Notes under the pieces: model-generated
Told to the model about the DNA's origin: nothing
The model's database searches: none
What the model saw: the letters and a program-made list of their open reading frames with translations, nothing else
Made by a program: the position numbers and the translations under genes
Assembly (NCBI RefSeq): GCF_000346485.2
Contig: NZ_KQ976354.1
Span: forward strand, 8,422,039-8,486,038
Origin: Scytonema hofmannii PCC 7110
GTDB lineage: Bacteria; Cyanobacteriota; Cyanobacteriia; Cyanobacteriales; Nostocaceae
Reading direction: 5' to 3'
Length of the DNA stretch: 64,000 nt
Shown here: piece after piece, positions 1-8,808 of the stretch
Numbering within the stretch: the stretch's first letter is position 1
How the letters are laid out: each line of letters opens with the position of its first letter

Positions 1-12
1 TGAAGGATAAAG

Positions 13-1131
13 ATGAATTCAGGAATTGATCTGCAAGGAACATTTATTGAATCCCTCATGGAGTTAGGGCTGCCCGCCGATGCCGCTAAAGCCATTTGGA
101 TGCCACTACCGATGATACTAATGATAATTGGTGCCACGGTAGGGGTACTAGTCTGCGTTTGGCTGGAACGAAAGATTTCAGCAGCAGCACAGCAGAGAAT
201 TGGTCCTGAGTACATAGGTCCTTTTGGTTTGCTGGCACCTGTAGCAGATGGTCTGAAGCTGGTTTTTAAAGAAGATGTGGTGCCAGCCAAGTCCGACAGA
301 ATACTATTTACCCTCGGTCCAATCATTGTCACAATTCCGGTATTTTTGTCCTATTTGATTGTGCCTTTTGGACAAAACCTAGTCATAACAGATGTTTCGC
401 TTGGGGTCTTCTTGTGGATTGCCCTGTCTAGCGTTGCGCCGATTGGTTTGTTGATGGCTGGCTACTCATCCAATAACAAATACTCTCTCTTAGGAGGCTT
501 GCGGGCAGCAGCACAGTCAATTAGCTATGAAATTCCTTTAGCACTCTCGGTGTTAGCTATAGCTATGATGTCCAACAGCCTCAGCACAATTGACATTGTC
601 AATCAACAATCTGGTTATGGCATTCTTGGCTGGAACATTTGGCGACAACCAGTTGGCTTGATCATCTTTTGGATAGCCGCCCTTGCGGAATGCGAACGAT
701 TGCCGTTTGACTTACCCGAAGCAGAAGAAGAAATCGTAGCTGGTTATCAGACTGAGTACTCTGGTATGAAATTTGGTTTATTTTATCTGAGTTCTTACGT
801 TAACCTAGTTCTTTCTGCCCTGCTGTTCGCAGTTTTGTACTTAGGCGGTTGGGATTTTCCGATTCCCCTGAATTTGATAGCCGGTGTGTTTGGAATTAGT
901 GAAACAAATCCCATTCTGCAGGTTGTTACTGCCTCATTGGGAATCACCATGACCGTACTCAAAGCATACTTCCTCGTCTTTCTAGCGGTATTAGTACGTT
1001 GGACAGTGCCACGAGTTCGCATTGACCAATTGCTAGATTTAGGATGGAAGTTTTTGCTACCAGTAGGCTTGGTTAACTTGCTACTAACCGCAGCCCTGAA
1101 AATAGCTTTCCCCGTCGCTTTTGGCGGATAA
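13..1131 (+). CDS. ndhA: NAD(P)H-quinone oxidoreductase subunit 1 (NdhA)
   Basis: NdhA is the membrane-arm subunit at the quinone-binding junction of the cyanobacterial NDH-1 complex in thylakoid membranes, used in respiration and cyclic electron flow. The 372-residue product has the expected length and about eight hydrophobic segments. It shows the family hallmarks: the [21 protein letters not shown] loop near residues 52-72, [21 protein letters not shown] near 223-243, and a C-terminal [19 protein letters not shown] at 3-7 is a good ribosome site for the ATG at 13. ndhI, ndhG and ndhE follow in the same direction, the standard cyanobacterial ndhAIGE order. Identification is secure. Confidence 0.98.
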   Translation: MNSGIDLQGTFIESLMELGLPADAAKAIWMPLPMILMIIGATVGVLVCVWLERKISAAAQQRIGPEYIGPFGLLAPVADGLKLVFKEDVVPAKSDRILFTLGPIIVTIPVFLSYLIVPFGQNLVITDVSLGVFLWIALSSVAPIGLLMAGYSSNNKYSLLGGLRAAAQSISYEIPLALSVLAIAMMSNSLSTIDIVNQQSGYGILGWNIWRQPVGLIIFWIAALAECERLPFDLPEAEEEIVAGYQTEYSGMKFGLFYLSSYVNLVLSALLFAVLYLGGWDFPIPLNLIAGVFGISETNPILQVVTASLGITMTVLKAYFLVFLAVLVRWTVPRVRIDQLLDLGWKFLLPVGLVNLLLTAALKIAFPVAFGG

Positions 1132-1136
1132 ACGAA

Positions 1137-1206
1137 TTTTAGATTTTAGATTTTAGATTTTGAATTGGATCTGAAATCTAAAATCCAAAATCCAAAATCC
1201 AAAATT
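1137..1206. repeat. Heptameric short tandem repeat (STRR) with inverted halves
   Basis: Copies of TTTAGAT on the left and TAAAATC/CAAAATC on the right form an imperfect inverted repeat between ndhA and ndhI. Such degenerate heptamers are typical of filamentous cyanobacteria. The right half is open in the ndhI frame and creates a false upstream ATG. Related runs occur near 27810-27845 and 41625-41660. Confidence 0.8.
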
Positions 1207-1227
1207 CTCAACAGAGAGACACAAAAA

Positions 1228-1806
1228 ATGTTGAAATTCCTGAAACAAGTTGGTGATTACGCCAAGGAAACCGTGCAAGCAGGTCGGTATATTGGTCAGG
1301 GGTTATCTGTTACTTTTGACCATATGCGGCGGCGTCCGGTAACCGTACAGTATCCATACGAAAAACTTATTCCCAGCGAACGGTTTCGCGGTAGGATTCA
1401 CTTTGAGTTTGATAAGTGCATTTCGTGCGAAGTCTGTGTTCGAGTGTGTCCCATCAACCTACCTGTTGTGGATTGGGAGTTCGACAAAGCAAGCAAAAAG
1501 AAAAAGCTTAAACACTATAGCATTGACTTCGGAGTTTGTATCTTCTGCGGTAACTGTGTGGAATATTGCCCAACCAACTGCTTATCAATGACAGAAGATT
1601 ACGAACTTTCCACCTATGACCGTCATGAATTGAACTATGACAACGTGGCATTAGGTCGTTTGCCTTACAAAGTCACCCTAGATCCCATGGTGACACCTTT
1701 GCGCGAACTGGTTTACCTACCCAAGGGCGTCATGGACCCCCACGATTTACCAGCAGATGCACCCCGCCCAGGTGCCCGTCCAGAAGATCTTGTGGAAAAA
1801 GAGTAA
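1228..1806 (+). CDS. ndhI: NAD(P)H-quinone oxidoreductase subunit I (NdhI), 2x[4Fe-4S] ferredoxin-like
   Basis: NdhI carries two [4Fe-4S] clusters that pass electrons into the membrane arm of NDH-1. The 192-residue product has two CxxCxxCxxxCP motifs: [12 protein letters not shown] near residue 64 and [12 protein letters not shown] near residue 103. The frame stays open to an ATG at 1165, but those 21 residues are encoded by heptameric repeat DNA. I therefore chose the ATG at 1228 ([11 protein letters not shown]), which matches the normal N-terminus and length. It lies in the ndhAIGE operon. The C-terminal tail ends just before a GGGCAAT tandem repeat. Confidence 0.97.
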   Translation: MLKFLKQVGDYAKETVQAGRYIGQGLSVTFDHMRRRPVTVQYPYEKLIPSERFRGRIHFEFDKCISCEVCVRVCPINLPVVDWEFDKASKKKKLKHYSIDFGVCIFCGNCVEYCPTNCLSMTEDYELSTYDRHELNYDNVALGRLPYKVTLDPMVTPLRELVYLPKGVMDPHDLPADAPRPGARPEDLVEKE

Positions 1807-1850
1807 TGGGCAATGGGCAATGGGCAATGGGCAATGGGCAATGGATAACT
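1804..1850. repeat. GGGCAAT tandem repeat
   Basis: About five head-to-tail copies of the heptamer GGGCAAT start at the ndhI stop codon. Reverse-complement relatives (TGCCCTATGCC, CCCAATTCC) fill 1860-1922, so a transcript could fold here. It is non-coding repeat DNA inside the ndh operon. Confidence 0.7.
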
Positions 1851-1940
1851 TTGAGTAATTCTCAATGCCTCATGCCCTATGCCTAATTCCCAATTCACCA
1901 TGCCCTATGCCCAATTCCCAATTAGCAAAGGAATAAAAAA

Positions 1941-2552
1941 GTGAATCTAGCAGCAGGAGTACAGTTTGTTTCTTTTGGCATATTAGCAGTGATGTTACTT
2001 GGGGCAGCACTGGGTGTTGTTCTCATCGAGAACATCGTTTACTCTGCCTTTTTGCTTGGAGGTGTATTCGTCAGCATTGCTGGTCTATACCTGTTGCTGA
2101 ATGCTGACTTTGTAGCAGCAGCGCAATTACTCATCTACGTTGGTGCTGTCAACGTGTTGATTTTGTTTGCCATTATGTTAGTGAATAAGCGGCAAGCTTT
2201 TGTACCCTTTCCTACAGCTTGGATACGTAAAGCACTAACAGCAGTCGTAAGTGTAGGATTGTTTGCGCTTTTAAGTACAATGATTTTGGCAACCCCTTGG
2301 TCATTGTCCAATGCTCTACCCGTGGCAAACTCTATTGTTATCATTGGCGAGCATTTCTTCAGTGACTTTTTACTGCCTTTTGAACTAGCGTCTGTCTTGC
2401 TGTTAATGGCAATGGTAGGCGCAATTATTTTGGCGCGTCGCGAGTATCTGCCAGAACAAACTCTCTCTCAAGATCGGCAAACCGTTTTGACTTTGCCTGA
2501 ACGTCCTAGAGAACTAGTCTCGGCGGGCGACGCAAGTCGAAATATACAGTGA
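1941..2552 (+). CDS. ndhG: NAD(P)H-quinone oxidoreductase subunit 6 (NdhG)
   Basis: NdhG is a core hydrophobic subunit of the NDH-1 membrane arm (NuoJ family). The 203-residue protein has five predicted membrane segments. The conserved stretch NADFVAAAQLLIYVGAVNVL lies near residues 53-72, and the helix with FELASVLLLMAMVGAIILARR near 145-167 precedes a soluble tail. The start is GTG at 1941, preceded by AAAGGAAT. It sits between ndhI and ndhE. The last coding bases run into a GACCAGT tandem repeat around 2552-2580. Confidence 0.97.
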   Translation: MNLAAGVQFVSFGILAVMLLGAALGVVLIENIVYSAFLLGGVFVSIAGLYLLLNADFVAAAQLLIYVGAVNVLILFAIMLVNKRQAFVPFPTAWIRKALTAVVSVGLFALLSTMILATPWSLSNALPVANSIVIIGEHFFSDFLLPFELASVLLLMAMVGAIILARREYLPEQTLSQDRQTVLTLPERPRELVSAGDASRNIQ

Positions 2553-2632
2553 CCAATGACCAGTGACCAGTGACCAGTGAGCAATTAATAACTGATAACT
2601 GTTAACTGGTAACTGATAACTAAATAGAAGGG
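2552..2632. repeat. GACCAGT and TAACTGA repeat cluster
   Basis: Tandem GACCAGT copies are followed by TAACTGA/TAACTGT copies between ndhG and ndhE. The same GTCACTGGTCACTGG motif recurs near 27875-27903 and 57197-57232. These are repeat-family spacers with no coding potential. Confidence 0.7.
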
Positions 2633-2644
2633 GTATTAAGATTC

Positions 2645-2950
2645 ATGCAAATCCAGTACTTTTTGTTACTATCGGCAGCTTTGTTTTGCATCGGTATTTA
2701 CGGATTAATTAACAGTCGCAATGCTGTGCGAGTCCTGATGTCTATTGAGTTGTTGCTTAATGCCGTTAATTTGAACTTAATGGCATTTTCTAACTACCTA
2801 GACCCAACCGCAATTAAGGGTCAAGTATTCACTATATTTGTGCTCACCGTAGCAGCAGCAGAAGCGGCGGTAGGTTTGGCTATTGTACTTGCCATCTATC
2901 GCAACCGCGATACTGTCGATATGGAGCAGTTCAATCTCCTAAAATGGTAA
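2645..2950 (+). CDS. ndhE: NAD(P)H-quinone oxidoreductase subunit 4L (NdhE)
   Basis: NdhE (NuoK family) is a small three-helix membrane subunit of NDH-1 that contributes buried glutamates to the proton path. The 101-residue product is the usual size. It contains [17 protein letters not shown] (glutamate in helix 2) and [18 protein letters not shown] (glutamate in helix 3). AGAAGGGG lies a few bases upstream of the ATG. It is the last ndh gene, and nadK starts 4 nt after its stop, so the two are probably co-transcribed. Confidence 0.97.
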   Translation: MQIQYFLLLSAALFCIGIYGLINSRNAVRVLMSIELLLNAVNLNLMAFSNYLDPTAIKGQVFTIFVLTVAAAEAAVGLAIVLAIYRNRDTVDMEQFNLLKW

Positions 2951-2954
2951 ATTC

Positions 2955-3878
2955 GTGGATCTCAAGCAGGTAATTATTGCTTATAAAGCACGAGACCCCC
3001 AAAGCAAACGTTGGGCAGAAATGTGTGCAAAGCAACTGGAAAGTCGCCAATGCCAAGTTTTGATGGGACCAAGCGGACCAAAGGATAATCCTTATCCGGT
3101 ATTTTTGGCTTCGGCTGGTCAGCCAATCGACATGGCTTTGATACTTGGTGGCGACGGTACTGTTTTAACTGGTGCGCGACACTTAGCCTCAGCTGGTATC
3201 CCAATATTAGCTGTTAATGTGGGAGGTCATCTGGGGTTTCTTACTGAATCACCAGATGAGTTTAAAGACACTGAGAAAGTTTGGGACAGATTGTTGGAAG
3301 ATCGCTACGCTATCCAACGTCGGATGATGTTACAAGCTGCAGTGTTTGAGGGTAACAGTACCAATTTAGAACCAGTGAGCGATCGCTTTTTCGCTTTAAA
3401 TGAAATGTGTGTCAAACCCGCTTCTGCCGATCGCATGATCACCTCAATTTTGGAAATGGAAATTGATGGTGAGGTTGTGGATCAGTACCAGGGCGATGGG
3501 TTAATAGTCTCTACACCCACTGGTTCAACAGGTTACACTGTTTCTGCCAACGGTCCAATCGTGCATGATGGTATGGAAGCGATTACCATCACTCCTATTT
3601 GTCCGATGAGTCTTTCGAGTCGCCCCCTCATTTTACCTCCTGGTTCCGTTGTGAGCGTTTGGCCTTTAGGTGATTACGATCTCAGTACCAAACTATGGAC
3701 TGACGGGGTGTTGACAACTTCCATTTGGCCCGGACACCGTGTTGATATACGCATGGCAGATTCTCGGGCTAAGTTTATTATTCTACGAGAAAATAACTCG
3801 TACTATCAGACGTTGCGAGAAAAATTGTTGTGGGCTGGTACAAGGATTCACTACAGTAGTAACAACCACGCAAATTGA
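2955..3878 (+). CDS. nadK: NAD kinase
   Basis: NAD kinase phosphorylates NAD to NADP in the cytosol. The 307-residue protein begins at a GTG 4 nt after ndhE. It has the family signatures: LGGDGTVL (GGDG diphosphate-binding motif) near residue 64, NVGGHLGFLTE near 88, NEMCV near 149, and GDGLIVSTPTGSTGYTVSANG near 180-200. Cyanobacteria often carry two paralogues of about 305 residues, and this one fits that size. Linkage to NDH-1 genes makes physiological sense because NDH-1 and NADP(H) supply are connected, but that link is inferred. Confidence 0.95.
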   Translation: MDLKQVIIAYKARDPQSKRWAEMCAKQLESRQCQVLMGPSGPKDNPYPVFLASAGQPIDMALILGGDGTVLTGARHLASAGIPILAVNVGGHLGFLTESPDEFKDTEKVWDRLLEDRYAIQRRMMLQAAVFEGNSTNLEPVSDRFFALNEMCVKPASADRMITSILEMEIDGEVVDQYQGDGLIVSTPTGSTGYTVSANGPIVHDGMEAITITPICPMSLSSRPLILPPGSVVSVWPLGDYDLSTKLWTDGVLTTSIWPGHRVDIRMADSRAKFIILRENNSYYQTLREKLLWAGTRIHYSSNNHAN

Positions 3879-4208
3879 TTTGTTGCAACGTTATCAGCAT
3901 CAAAAAGCCCTCACCCCAACCCCCTCTCCCATGGGGAGAAGGGGGGTTTTAACCCCACAATCGCTTGTGCTTAGGGACTAGCGTGAAAACAGGGCATTGG
4001 GCATTGGGCATGGAAAAAGAATTATTTCCATTCCCTCGTTGTGAGCTATTGCCCGTGGGTGTCTAGCTTGAAAATAGAATACCAGTTTGTAGGGGCGCAA
4101 TGCCTTGCGCCCCTCCAATTGTTTTAATGAACTGGTTGGTACATTATTTAAATGCGACGCGACTCCCTTATCAACAGGGGTTAATTAATTTTTAATATTT
4201 CTAAAAAA
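3879..4208. other. Intergenic repeats between nadK and the urt promoter
   Basis: No gene is visible. The stretch has a C-rich/G-rich palindrome around 3908-3947 (CTCACCCC to GGGGGG, centred on CCATGGGG), a GGGCATTG tandem near 3993-4008, and a hairpin at 4091-4114 (AGGGGCGCAATG / CCTTGCGCCCCT). The hairpin family recurs at 5680 and, in weaker form, near 25777. The C-rich hairpin may end the ndh-nadK transcript. Confidence 0.55.
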
Positions 4209-4251
4209 GTAGCAAAATATACTTTTTTTCAGATAAAAATAACACTAAGAT
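4209..4251 (+). promoter_or_regulatory. NtcA-activated promoter of the urt operon
   Basis: GTA-N8-TAC at 4209-4222 is an exact NtcA site, followed after 23 nt by TAAGAT at 4246-4251, which fits the TAN3T -10 box. This is the canonical class II NtcA promoter geometry and points to nitrogen control by NtcA/2-oxoglutarate. It predicts a transcript start near 4258 and a leader of about 65 nt before urtA. The urt operon is a known NtcA target in cyanobacteria. Confidence 0.85.
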
Positions 4252-4324
4252 TTCAATTCGATGATTAATACTATCAGCTGCATACCGTATTTAGCTGATT
4301 CATTTAAAGCCAAATTATTTAGAT

Positions 4325-5641
4325 ATGACAAAACAATTTAATCGACGCAAGTTTTTAGTTTACGGTTCTGCTTCCTTTGGTGCAAGTATTTTGTTAAAGG
4401 GTTGTGTTAACAATTCTTCAACTAATAACACAGAAAGTTTAGCACCTACTGCTTCTCCTGTCAGCGCTTCTAGTACTGGAAACGCAATTAAAGTAGGAAT
4501 CTTGCATTCTCTCAGTGGAACAATGGCAATTAGTGAAAAAAGCGTTGTAGATGCTGAAAAATTAGCAATTAAAGAAATTAACGCTGCTGGTGGTGTTTTA
4601 GGCAAACAAATTGAAGCAATTGTTGAAGATGGTGCTTCTAACTGGGACACTTTTAGGGAAAAAGCCACCAAACTCATCGATGGGGATAAGGTTGTTGCCG
4701 TTTTTGGTTGTTGGACTTCTGCTAGCCGTAAGAATGTCAAATCAGTATTTGAAAGCAAAGACCATATGCTCTGGTATCCAGTGCAGTATGAAGGTCAAGA
4801 ATGTTCCAGAAATATCTTTTATACTGGTGCTGCTCCCAATCAACAAATCGAACCATCGATTGATTGGTTGCTAAAAAATAAGGGCAAAGAATTTTTCTTG
4901 GTCGGATCTGATTACGTTTTTCCCCGTACAGCCAACACAATTATTAAATCCCAATTAGAAGCACTTGGTGGTAAAACCGTTGGGGAAGATTACTTACCAC
5001 TGGGTAACACAGAAGTTACCCCTATTATTACGAAAATTAAGCAAGCATTGCCAAATGGTGGAGTCATTTACAATACGCTAAATGGTGATAGCAATGTTGC
5101 TTTTTTCAAACAATTAAAAGCAGCAGGATTAACAGCAGATAAATATCCTTCTATGTCTGTCAGTATTGCCGAAGAAGAAGTGAAGGCAATTGGCGTGCAA
5201 TATCTCAAAGGTCATTACGCCGCCTGGAACTACTTCCAAACCGTAGACACTCCTGCTAACAAGAAATTTGTTGAAGCCTTTAAGAAAGAATATGGTGCAG
5301 AACGGGTTACAAATGACCCAATGGAAGCAGCTTACACTGGTGTTTATTTGTGGAAACAAGCAGTAGAAAAAGCTGGAACGACCGATCTAGCTAAAGTGCG
5401 TGTAGCAGCATACGGACAAACTTTTGATGCACCTGAAGGCAAAGTCACAATGAATACCAATCATCACATATCAAAAATTGTGCGGATTGGTCAGGTGAGA
5501 GATGATGGTTTGTTTGATATTGTCTATGCTACGCCTGCTCCTGTTGAACCAATTCCTTGGAATCAATTTGTGAAAGAAACCAAAGCCTTTTCTTGTGATT
5601 GGTCCGATCCAGCTAAAGGTGGTAAGTATAAGAAGGTGTAA
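4325..5641 (+). CDS. urtA: Urea ABC transporter substrate-binding protein
   Basis: UrtA is the periplasmic receptor of the high-affinity urea/short-chain amide transporter. The N-terminus NRRKFLVYG (twin-arginine pattern) followed by LLKGC (lipobox, cysteine near residue 27) indicates a Tat-exported lipoprotein anchored at the plasma membrane. The body has type I periplasmic-binding-protein features: IKVGILHSLSGTMAISEKSV near residue 54, VAVFGCWTSASRKNV, MLWYPVQYEGQECS, and VTNDPMEAAYTGVYLW. At 438 residues it is the usual length. It is the first gene after the NtcA promoter and precedes urtB, urtC and urtD. Confidence 0.96.
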   Translation: MTKQFNRRKFLVYGSASFGASILLKGCVNNSSTNNTESLAPTASPVSASSTGNAIKVGILHSLSGTMAISEKSVVDAEKLAIKEINAAGGVLGKQIEAIVEDGASNWDTFREKATKLIDGDKVVAVFGCWTSASRKNVKSVFESKDHMLWYPVQYEGQECSRNIFYTGAAPNQQIEPSIDWLLKNKGKEFFLVGSDYVFPRTANTIIKSQLEALGGKTVGEDYLPLGNTEVTPIITKIKQALPNGGVIYNTLNGDSNVAFFKQLKAAGLTADKYPSMSVSIAEEEVKAIGVQYLKGHYAAWNYFQTVDTPANKKFVEAFKKEYGAERVTNDPMEAAYTGVYLWKQAVEKAGTTDLAKVRVAAYGQTFDAPEGKVTMNTNHHISKIVRIGQVRDDGLFDIVYATPAPVEPIPWNQFVKETKAFSCDWSDPAKGGKYKKV

Positions 5642-5679
5642 GTTGTCATTTGTGATTTGTCATTAGCACTAACCACTGT

Positions 5680-5704
5680 ACGGGCGCAAGGCATTGCGCC
5701 CCTA
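5680..5704. repeat. Palindromic repeat GGGCGCAAG/GCATTGCGCCC
   Basis: A hairpin-forming repeat lies between urtA and urtB. It is the same family as 4091-4114 and is open in the urtB frame, which creates a spurious longer N-terminus for UrtB. It could act as an intercistronic stem-loop that lowers expression of the permease relative to the binding protein; that effect is inferred. Confidence 0.7.
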
Positions 5705-5722
5705 CCTTATATGGAGGAAAAA

Positions 5723-6883
5723 GTGTTTGCAGGATTTTTAGAAGCCGTATTTAATGGTATTAGTATTGGTGCTGTGTTATTAATTGCAGCGCTGGGACTA
5801 GCCATTGTCTTTGGACTCATGGGCGTTATTAACATGGCTCATGGTGAATTGATGATGTTGGGAGCCTACACAACATTTGTGGTACAGAATTTTTGCAAAC
5901 AACTGGGTGGAGTATGGTTTGAGGCTTATATCTTTTTTGCCCTGATTATTGCTTTTTTGCTAACAGCTGCTGTGGGATGGCTGTTAGAACGGGGGGTGAT
6001 TCGATATCTCTACGGGCGTCCTTTAGAAACTCTGCTGGCAACTTGGGGCGTAAGTTTGATTTTGCAGCAGTTTGTTCGTAGTGTAAATTGGGTGCTTGTC
6101 ATTGGAATTGCCCTGTTTTCTCTGCTGTTTTTTGGTGGTTTGTGGATTTTAAAGCGGCGCACAGATTTTGGCAGAATTCGTTCCTTGGTTGTGGCAGTAA
6201 TATTGTTCCTGTCAGTGGGGGTGGCAATGGCAACAGGTAAGTTTTTGAGCGAAACTTATAAGTTAGCAATAACCCAACCTTGGTTTGGTGCTCAAAATTT
6301 GGATGTCACTGCTCCTAGTTGGTTGCAAGATGGAATATCTTTGCTCGGCGTGCAATTGCCTTATCCAAGATTATTTATTATTGCTTTAACGATTCTTTGT
6401 GTAACGGGCATTTATCTATTTTTGCAACGCTCTTCTTGGGGATTAAGGATTCGCGCTGTCACACAAAATCGGAGCATGAGCGCTTGTTTGGGCATTCCGA
6501 CTCAAAAAGTTGATGCAATGACTTTTGCACTGGGTTCGGGATTGGCTGGTGTGGCTGGTTGTGCGATAAGTTTACTCGGTTCGGTGGGGCCAAATACCGG
6601 ACAAAACTACATTATCGATACTTTTATGGTTGTTGTTGTGGGTGGTGTGGGCAACCTAGTGGGAACTATTGTAGCAGCGTTGGGAATTGGTACGGCAAAT
6701 TACTTGATTGGTTCTGCAACTTTGGCTTCGTTGTTGACTCCTGTTAAACCTCTGGCTGATTTGTTTGCGTTCTTTGCAACAACTAGTATGGCAAAGGCGA
6801 CGGTGTTTGTGCTGATTATTGTGTTTTTACAGGTGAAGCCTGGGGGGATTTTTCCACAAAAAGGTCGTACTGTTGATGTTTAA
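5723..6883 (+). CDS. urtB: Urea ABC transporter permease UrtB
   Basis: UrtB is one of the two LivH/LivM-type permeases forming the urea channel in the plasma membrane. The frame is open from 5657, but the first 22 codons pass through a hairpin repeat. GGAGG at 5713-5717, five bases before the GTG at 5723, identifies that GTG as the start (VFAGFLEAVFNGISIG), giving 386 residues. The protein is almost wholly hydrophobic and has AIVFGLMGVINMAHGELMML near the N-terminus, the branched-chain-permease signature, and VVVVGGVGNLVGTIVAALGIG near the C-terminus. The next gene starts shortly after the stop. Confidence 0.93.
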   Translation: MFAGFLEAVFNGISIGAVLLIAALGLAIVFGLMGVINMAHGELMMLGAYTTFVVQNFCKQLGGVWFEAYIFFALIIAFLLTAAVGWLLERGVIRYLYGRPLETLLATWGVSLILQQFVRSVNWVLVIGIALFSLLFFGGLWILKRRTDFGRIRSLVVAVILFLSVGVAMATGKFLSETYKLAITQPWFGAQNLDVTAPSWLQDGISLLGVQLPYPRLFIIALTILCVTGIYLFLQRSSWGLRIRAVTQNRSMSACLGIPTQKVDAMTFALGSGLAGVAGCAISLLGSVGPNTGQNYIIDTFMVVVVGGVGNLVGTIVAALGIGTANYLIGSATLASLLTPVKPLADLFAFFATTSMAKATVFVLIIVFLQVKPGGIFPQKGRTVDV

Positions 6884-6902
6884 ATTGAACCGCAAAGTAT
6901 AT

Positions 6903-6928
6903 GACAGGCATCTTGCCTGTCCCACAAG
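6903..6928. repeat. Palindromic repeat GACAGGCATC/TTGCCTGTCCCACAA
   Basis: A short inverted repeat lies between urtB and the likely urtC start. A near copy is at 31578-31602 (GACGGGCATCTTGCCCGTCCCACAA family), and G+C-rich relatives are at 24354-24382, 37196-37218 and 55578-55670. It is a dispersed intergenic repeat family. Confidence 0.7.
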
Positions 6929-6938
6929 GACGCAGAGA

Positions 6939-8054
6939 ATGAGAAGAGGAAGGTTCATTTTAATTGAGGCGGGGGTGGTGGTGGCGATCGCTCTCATCCT
7001 CATCTTGATTATGCCAGCTGTGCTTTCAGGGTTTCGTCTGAATTTGTTGGGGCGATTTTTATCTCTAGCTATTGTTGCTTTGGGGATTGATTTGATTTGG
7101 GGTTACACGGGGTTACTCAGTTTGGGACACGGGATTTTCTTTGGTTTGGGTGGGTATGCGATCGCCATGCATCTCAAATTGCAAGTTCCTCCAGGAGAGT
7201 TGCCTGATTTTATGGGGCTTTATGGTGTCACGGAACTCCCCTGGTTTTGGACACCTTTCTATTCGTTCCCTTTTGCAGTTATAGCTGTTGCGATTGTTCC
7301 TGCAATACTTGCGGGACTACTGGGATATTTGGTGTTCCGCAACCGAATTCGCGGAGTGTATTTTTCTATATTGACTCAAGCCGCAACGATTGTATTTTTC
7401 AACTTTTTTAATGGTCAACAAGGGCTGTTCAACGGTACAAATGGGTTAATCGATTTTACGACTTTATTTGGAGCAACAGTTAGCGATACAAAAACCCAAT
7501 TTGTTTTCTACAGCCTCACGATATTGTTTCTCGCAGCTACTTACGGACTCTGTCGTTGGCTGACAAGTGGACGCTTTGGACGGTTGTTAATAGCGATTCG
7601 TGATGACGAAAGTCGGGTGCGTTTTTCTGGCTACGATCCGACTGATTTTAAAGTGTTAGTCTTTGCAGTTTCGGGTGCGATCACGGGTATAGCAGGAGCA
7701 TTGTATACTGTGCAAAGTGCTTCTGTCTCACCTAGAGCAATGGACATCGCCTTTTCCATTGAAATGGTGATTTGGGTAGCAGTAGGAGGACGTGCTACTT
7801 TAGTTGGAGCCATTTTAGGCGCTTTGTTAGTCAACTATGCTCGTGCTTTTTTAAGCGAACAATTTGCCGAAATTTGGCTATTTTTCCAAGGAGCGTTGTT
7901 TTTGATAGTCGTTACGGTACTTCCTGATGGGGTAGTGGGGTGGTTCCGCACTCAAGGGATTCAGCTTCTCAAACGCCGTCAGCAAATTGCCACTTATCCC
8001 AGCTTAGAAGAAAACTCTGAGGTGCACCATGAAAGCCAAAATCTTAGAAACTAA
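6939..8054 (+). CDS. urtC: Urea ABC transporter permease UrtC
   Basis: UrtC is the LivM-type permease partner of UrtB. A start at 6876 would overlap urtB but would translate a hairpin repeat. AGGA at 6927-6930, eight bases before the ATG at 6939 (MRRGRFILIEAG), supports the shorter 371-residue form, which also agrees with the family N-terminus. The protein has about ten membrane segments and shows LGIDLIWGYTGLLSLGHGIF, a permease signature, and SGAITGIAGALYTVQSASVS. Its end overlaps urtD by 26 nt, indicating translational coupling. Confidence is high for function and moderate for the exact start. Confidence 0.92.
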   Translation: MRRGRFILIEAGVVVAIALILILIMPAVLSGFRLNLLGRFLSLAIVALGIDLIWGYTGLLSLGHGIFFGLGGYAIAMHLKLQVPPGELPDFMGLYGVTELPWFWTPFYSFPFAVIAVAIVPAILAGLLGYLVFRNRIRGVYFSILTQAATIVFFNFFNGQQGLFNGTNGLIDFTTLFGATVSDTKTQFVFYSLTILFLAATYGLCRWLTSGRFGRLLIAIRDDESRVRFSGYDPTDFKVLVFAVSGAITGIAGALYTVQSASVSPRAMDIAFSIEMVIWVAVGGRATLVGAILGALLVNYARAFLSEQFAEIWLFFQGALFLIVVTVLPDGVVGWFRTQGIQLLKRRQQIATYPSLEENSEVHHESQNLRN

Positions 8055-8808
8055 AAACCTCACGGTTAGTTTTGATGGCTTTAAGGCACTTAATCAGCTA
8101 AACTTCAGCATGGATGTGGGTGAATTACGGGTCGTTATTGGTCCCAACGGTGCTGGAAAAACGACATTTCTTGACGTCATCACGGGTAAAGTGAAACCAA
8201 CCGAGGGAAGAGTTTTTTTAAAAGGCAAAAGTTTGCATTCTTTATCAGAACATCAAATTGCCAGACGGGGAATTGGACGTAAATTCCAAACTCCTCGAAT
8301 CTATCTCAACTTAACACCTCGCGAGAACTTGGAACTTAGCAGTAACCGCAATAAAAATGTGTTTTCTACTTTGTTTGGTCGTTCCAGTAATGCTGAAAAG
8401 AATAGTATTAAAGGGTTACTAGAAACCATAGGCTTAGCCGATAAAGCAGACAGACTAGCTGGTTTACTGTCTCACGGAGAAAAGCAACGCTTAGAAATTG
8501 GGATGTTAGTCGCGCAGTCTCCCGATGTATTACTTGTTGATGAACCTGTTGCTGGTTTAACAGATGAAGAAACTTACAATATAGGGGAACTGCTTTTAGC
8601 ACTATCACAGAGTCATTCCATTTTAGTCATTGAACATGACATGGAATTTGTGCGTCAAATTGCTCGGAAAGTAACAGTCTTGCATGAAGGTTCAGTGTTA
8701 TGTGAAGGCACTATCGAAGAAGTACAAAACGACAAGCGTGTCATTGAAGTTTATTTGGGATTGAGTTCCCAAATAGGTGCAAAACCAGATTGCTCTACTA
8801 GTCTTTGA
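8029..8808 (+). CDS. urtD: Urea ABC transporter ATP-binding protein UrtD, with altered C-terminus
   Basis: UrtD is one of two cytosolic ATPases driving urea import. It shows Walker A GPNGAGKTT near residue 39, the degenerate signature LSHGEKQRLEIGM near 148, Walker B VLLVDEPVAGL near 168 and the H-loop IEHDMEF. Family members normally end soon after IEVYLG. Here 17 extra residues (LSSQIGAKPDCSTSL and neighbours) are translated from the antisense of a decayed minus-strand gene, so the native stop has been lost at an insertion or rearrangement junction near 8755. Core motifs are intact and the protein is probably functional. urtE is no longer adjacent and lies about 5 kb downstream. Confidence 0.93.
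   Translation: MKAKILETKNLTVSFDGFKALNQLNFSMDVGELRVVIGPNGAGKTTFLDVITGKVKPTEGRVFLKGKSLHSLSEHQIARRGIGRKFQTPRIYLNLTPRENLELSSNRNKNVFSTLFGRSSNAEKNSIKGLLETIGLADKADRLAGLLSHGEKQRLEIGMLVAQSPDVLLVDEPVAGLTDEETYNIGELLLALSQSHSILVIEHDMEFVRQIARKVTVLHEGSVLCEGTIEEVQNDKRVIEVYLGLSSQIGAKPDCSTSL

Noticed and set aside
1165-1227. Longer ndhI N-terminus
   Set aside because: The 21 extra residues are heptameric repeat DNA; the ATG at 1228 gives the normal NdhI start.
5657-5722. Longer urtB N-terminus
   Set aside because: It passes through a palindromic repeat; GGAGG positions the GTG at 5723 as the start.
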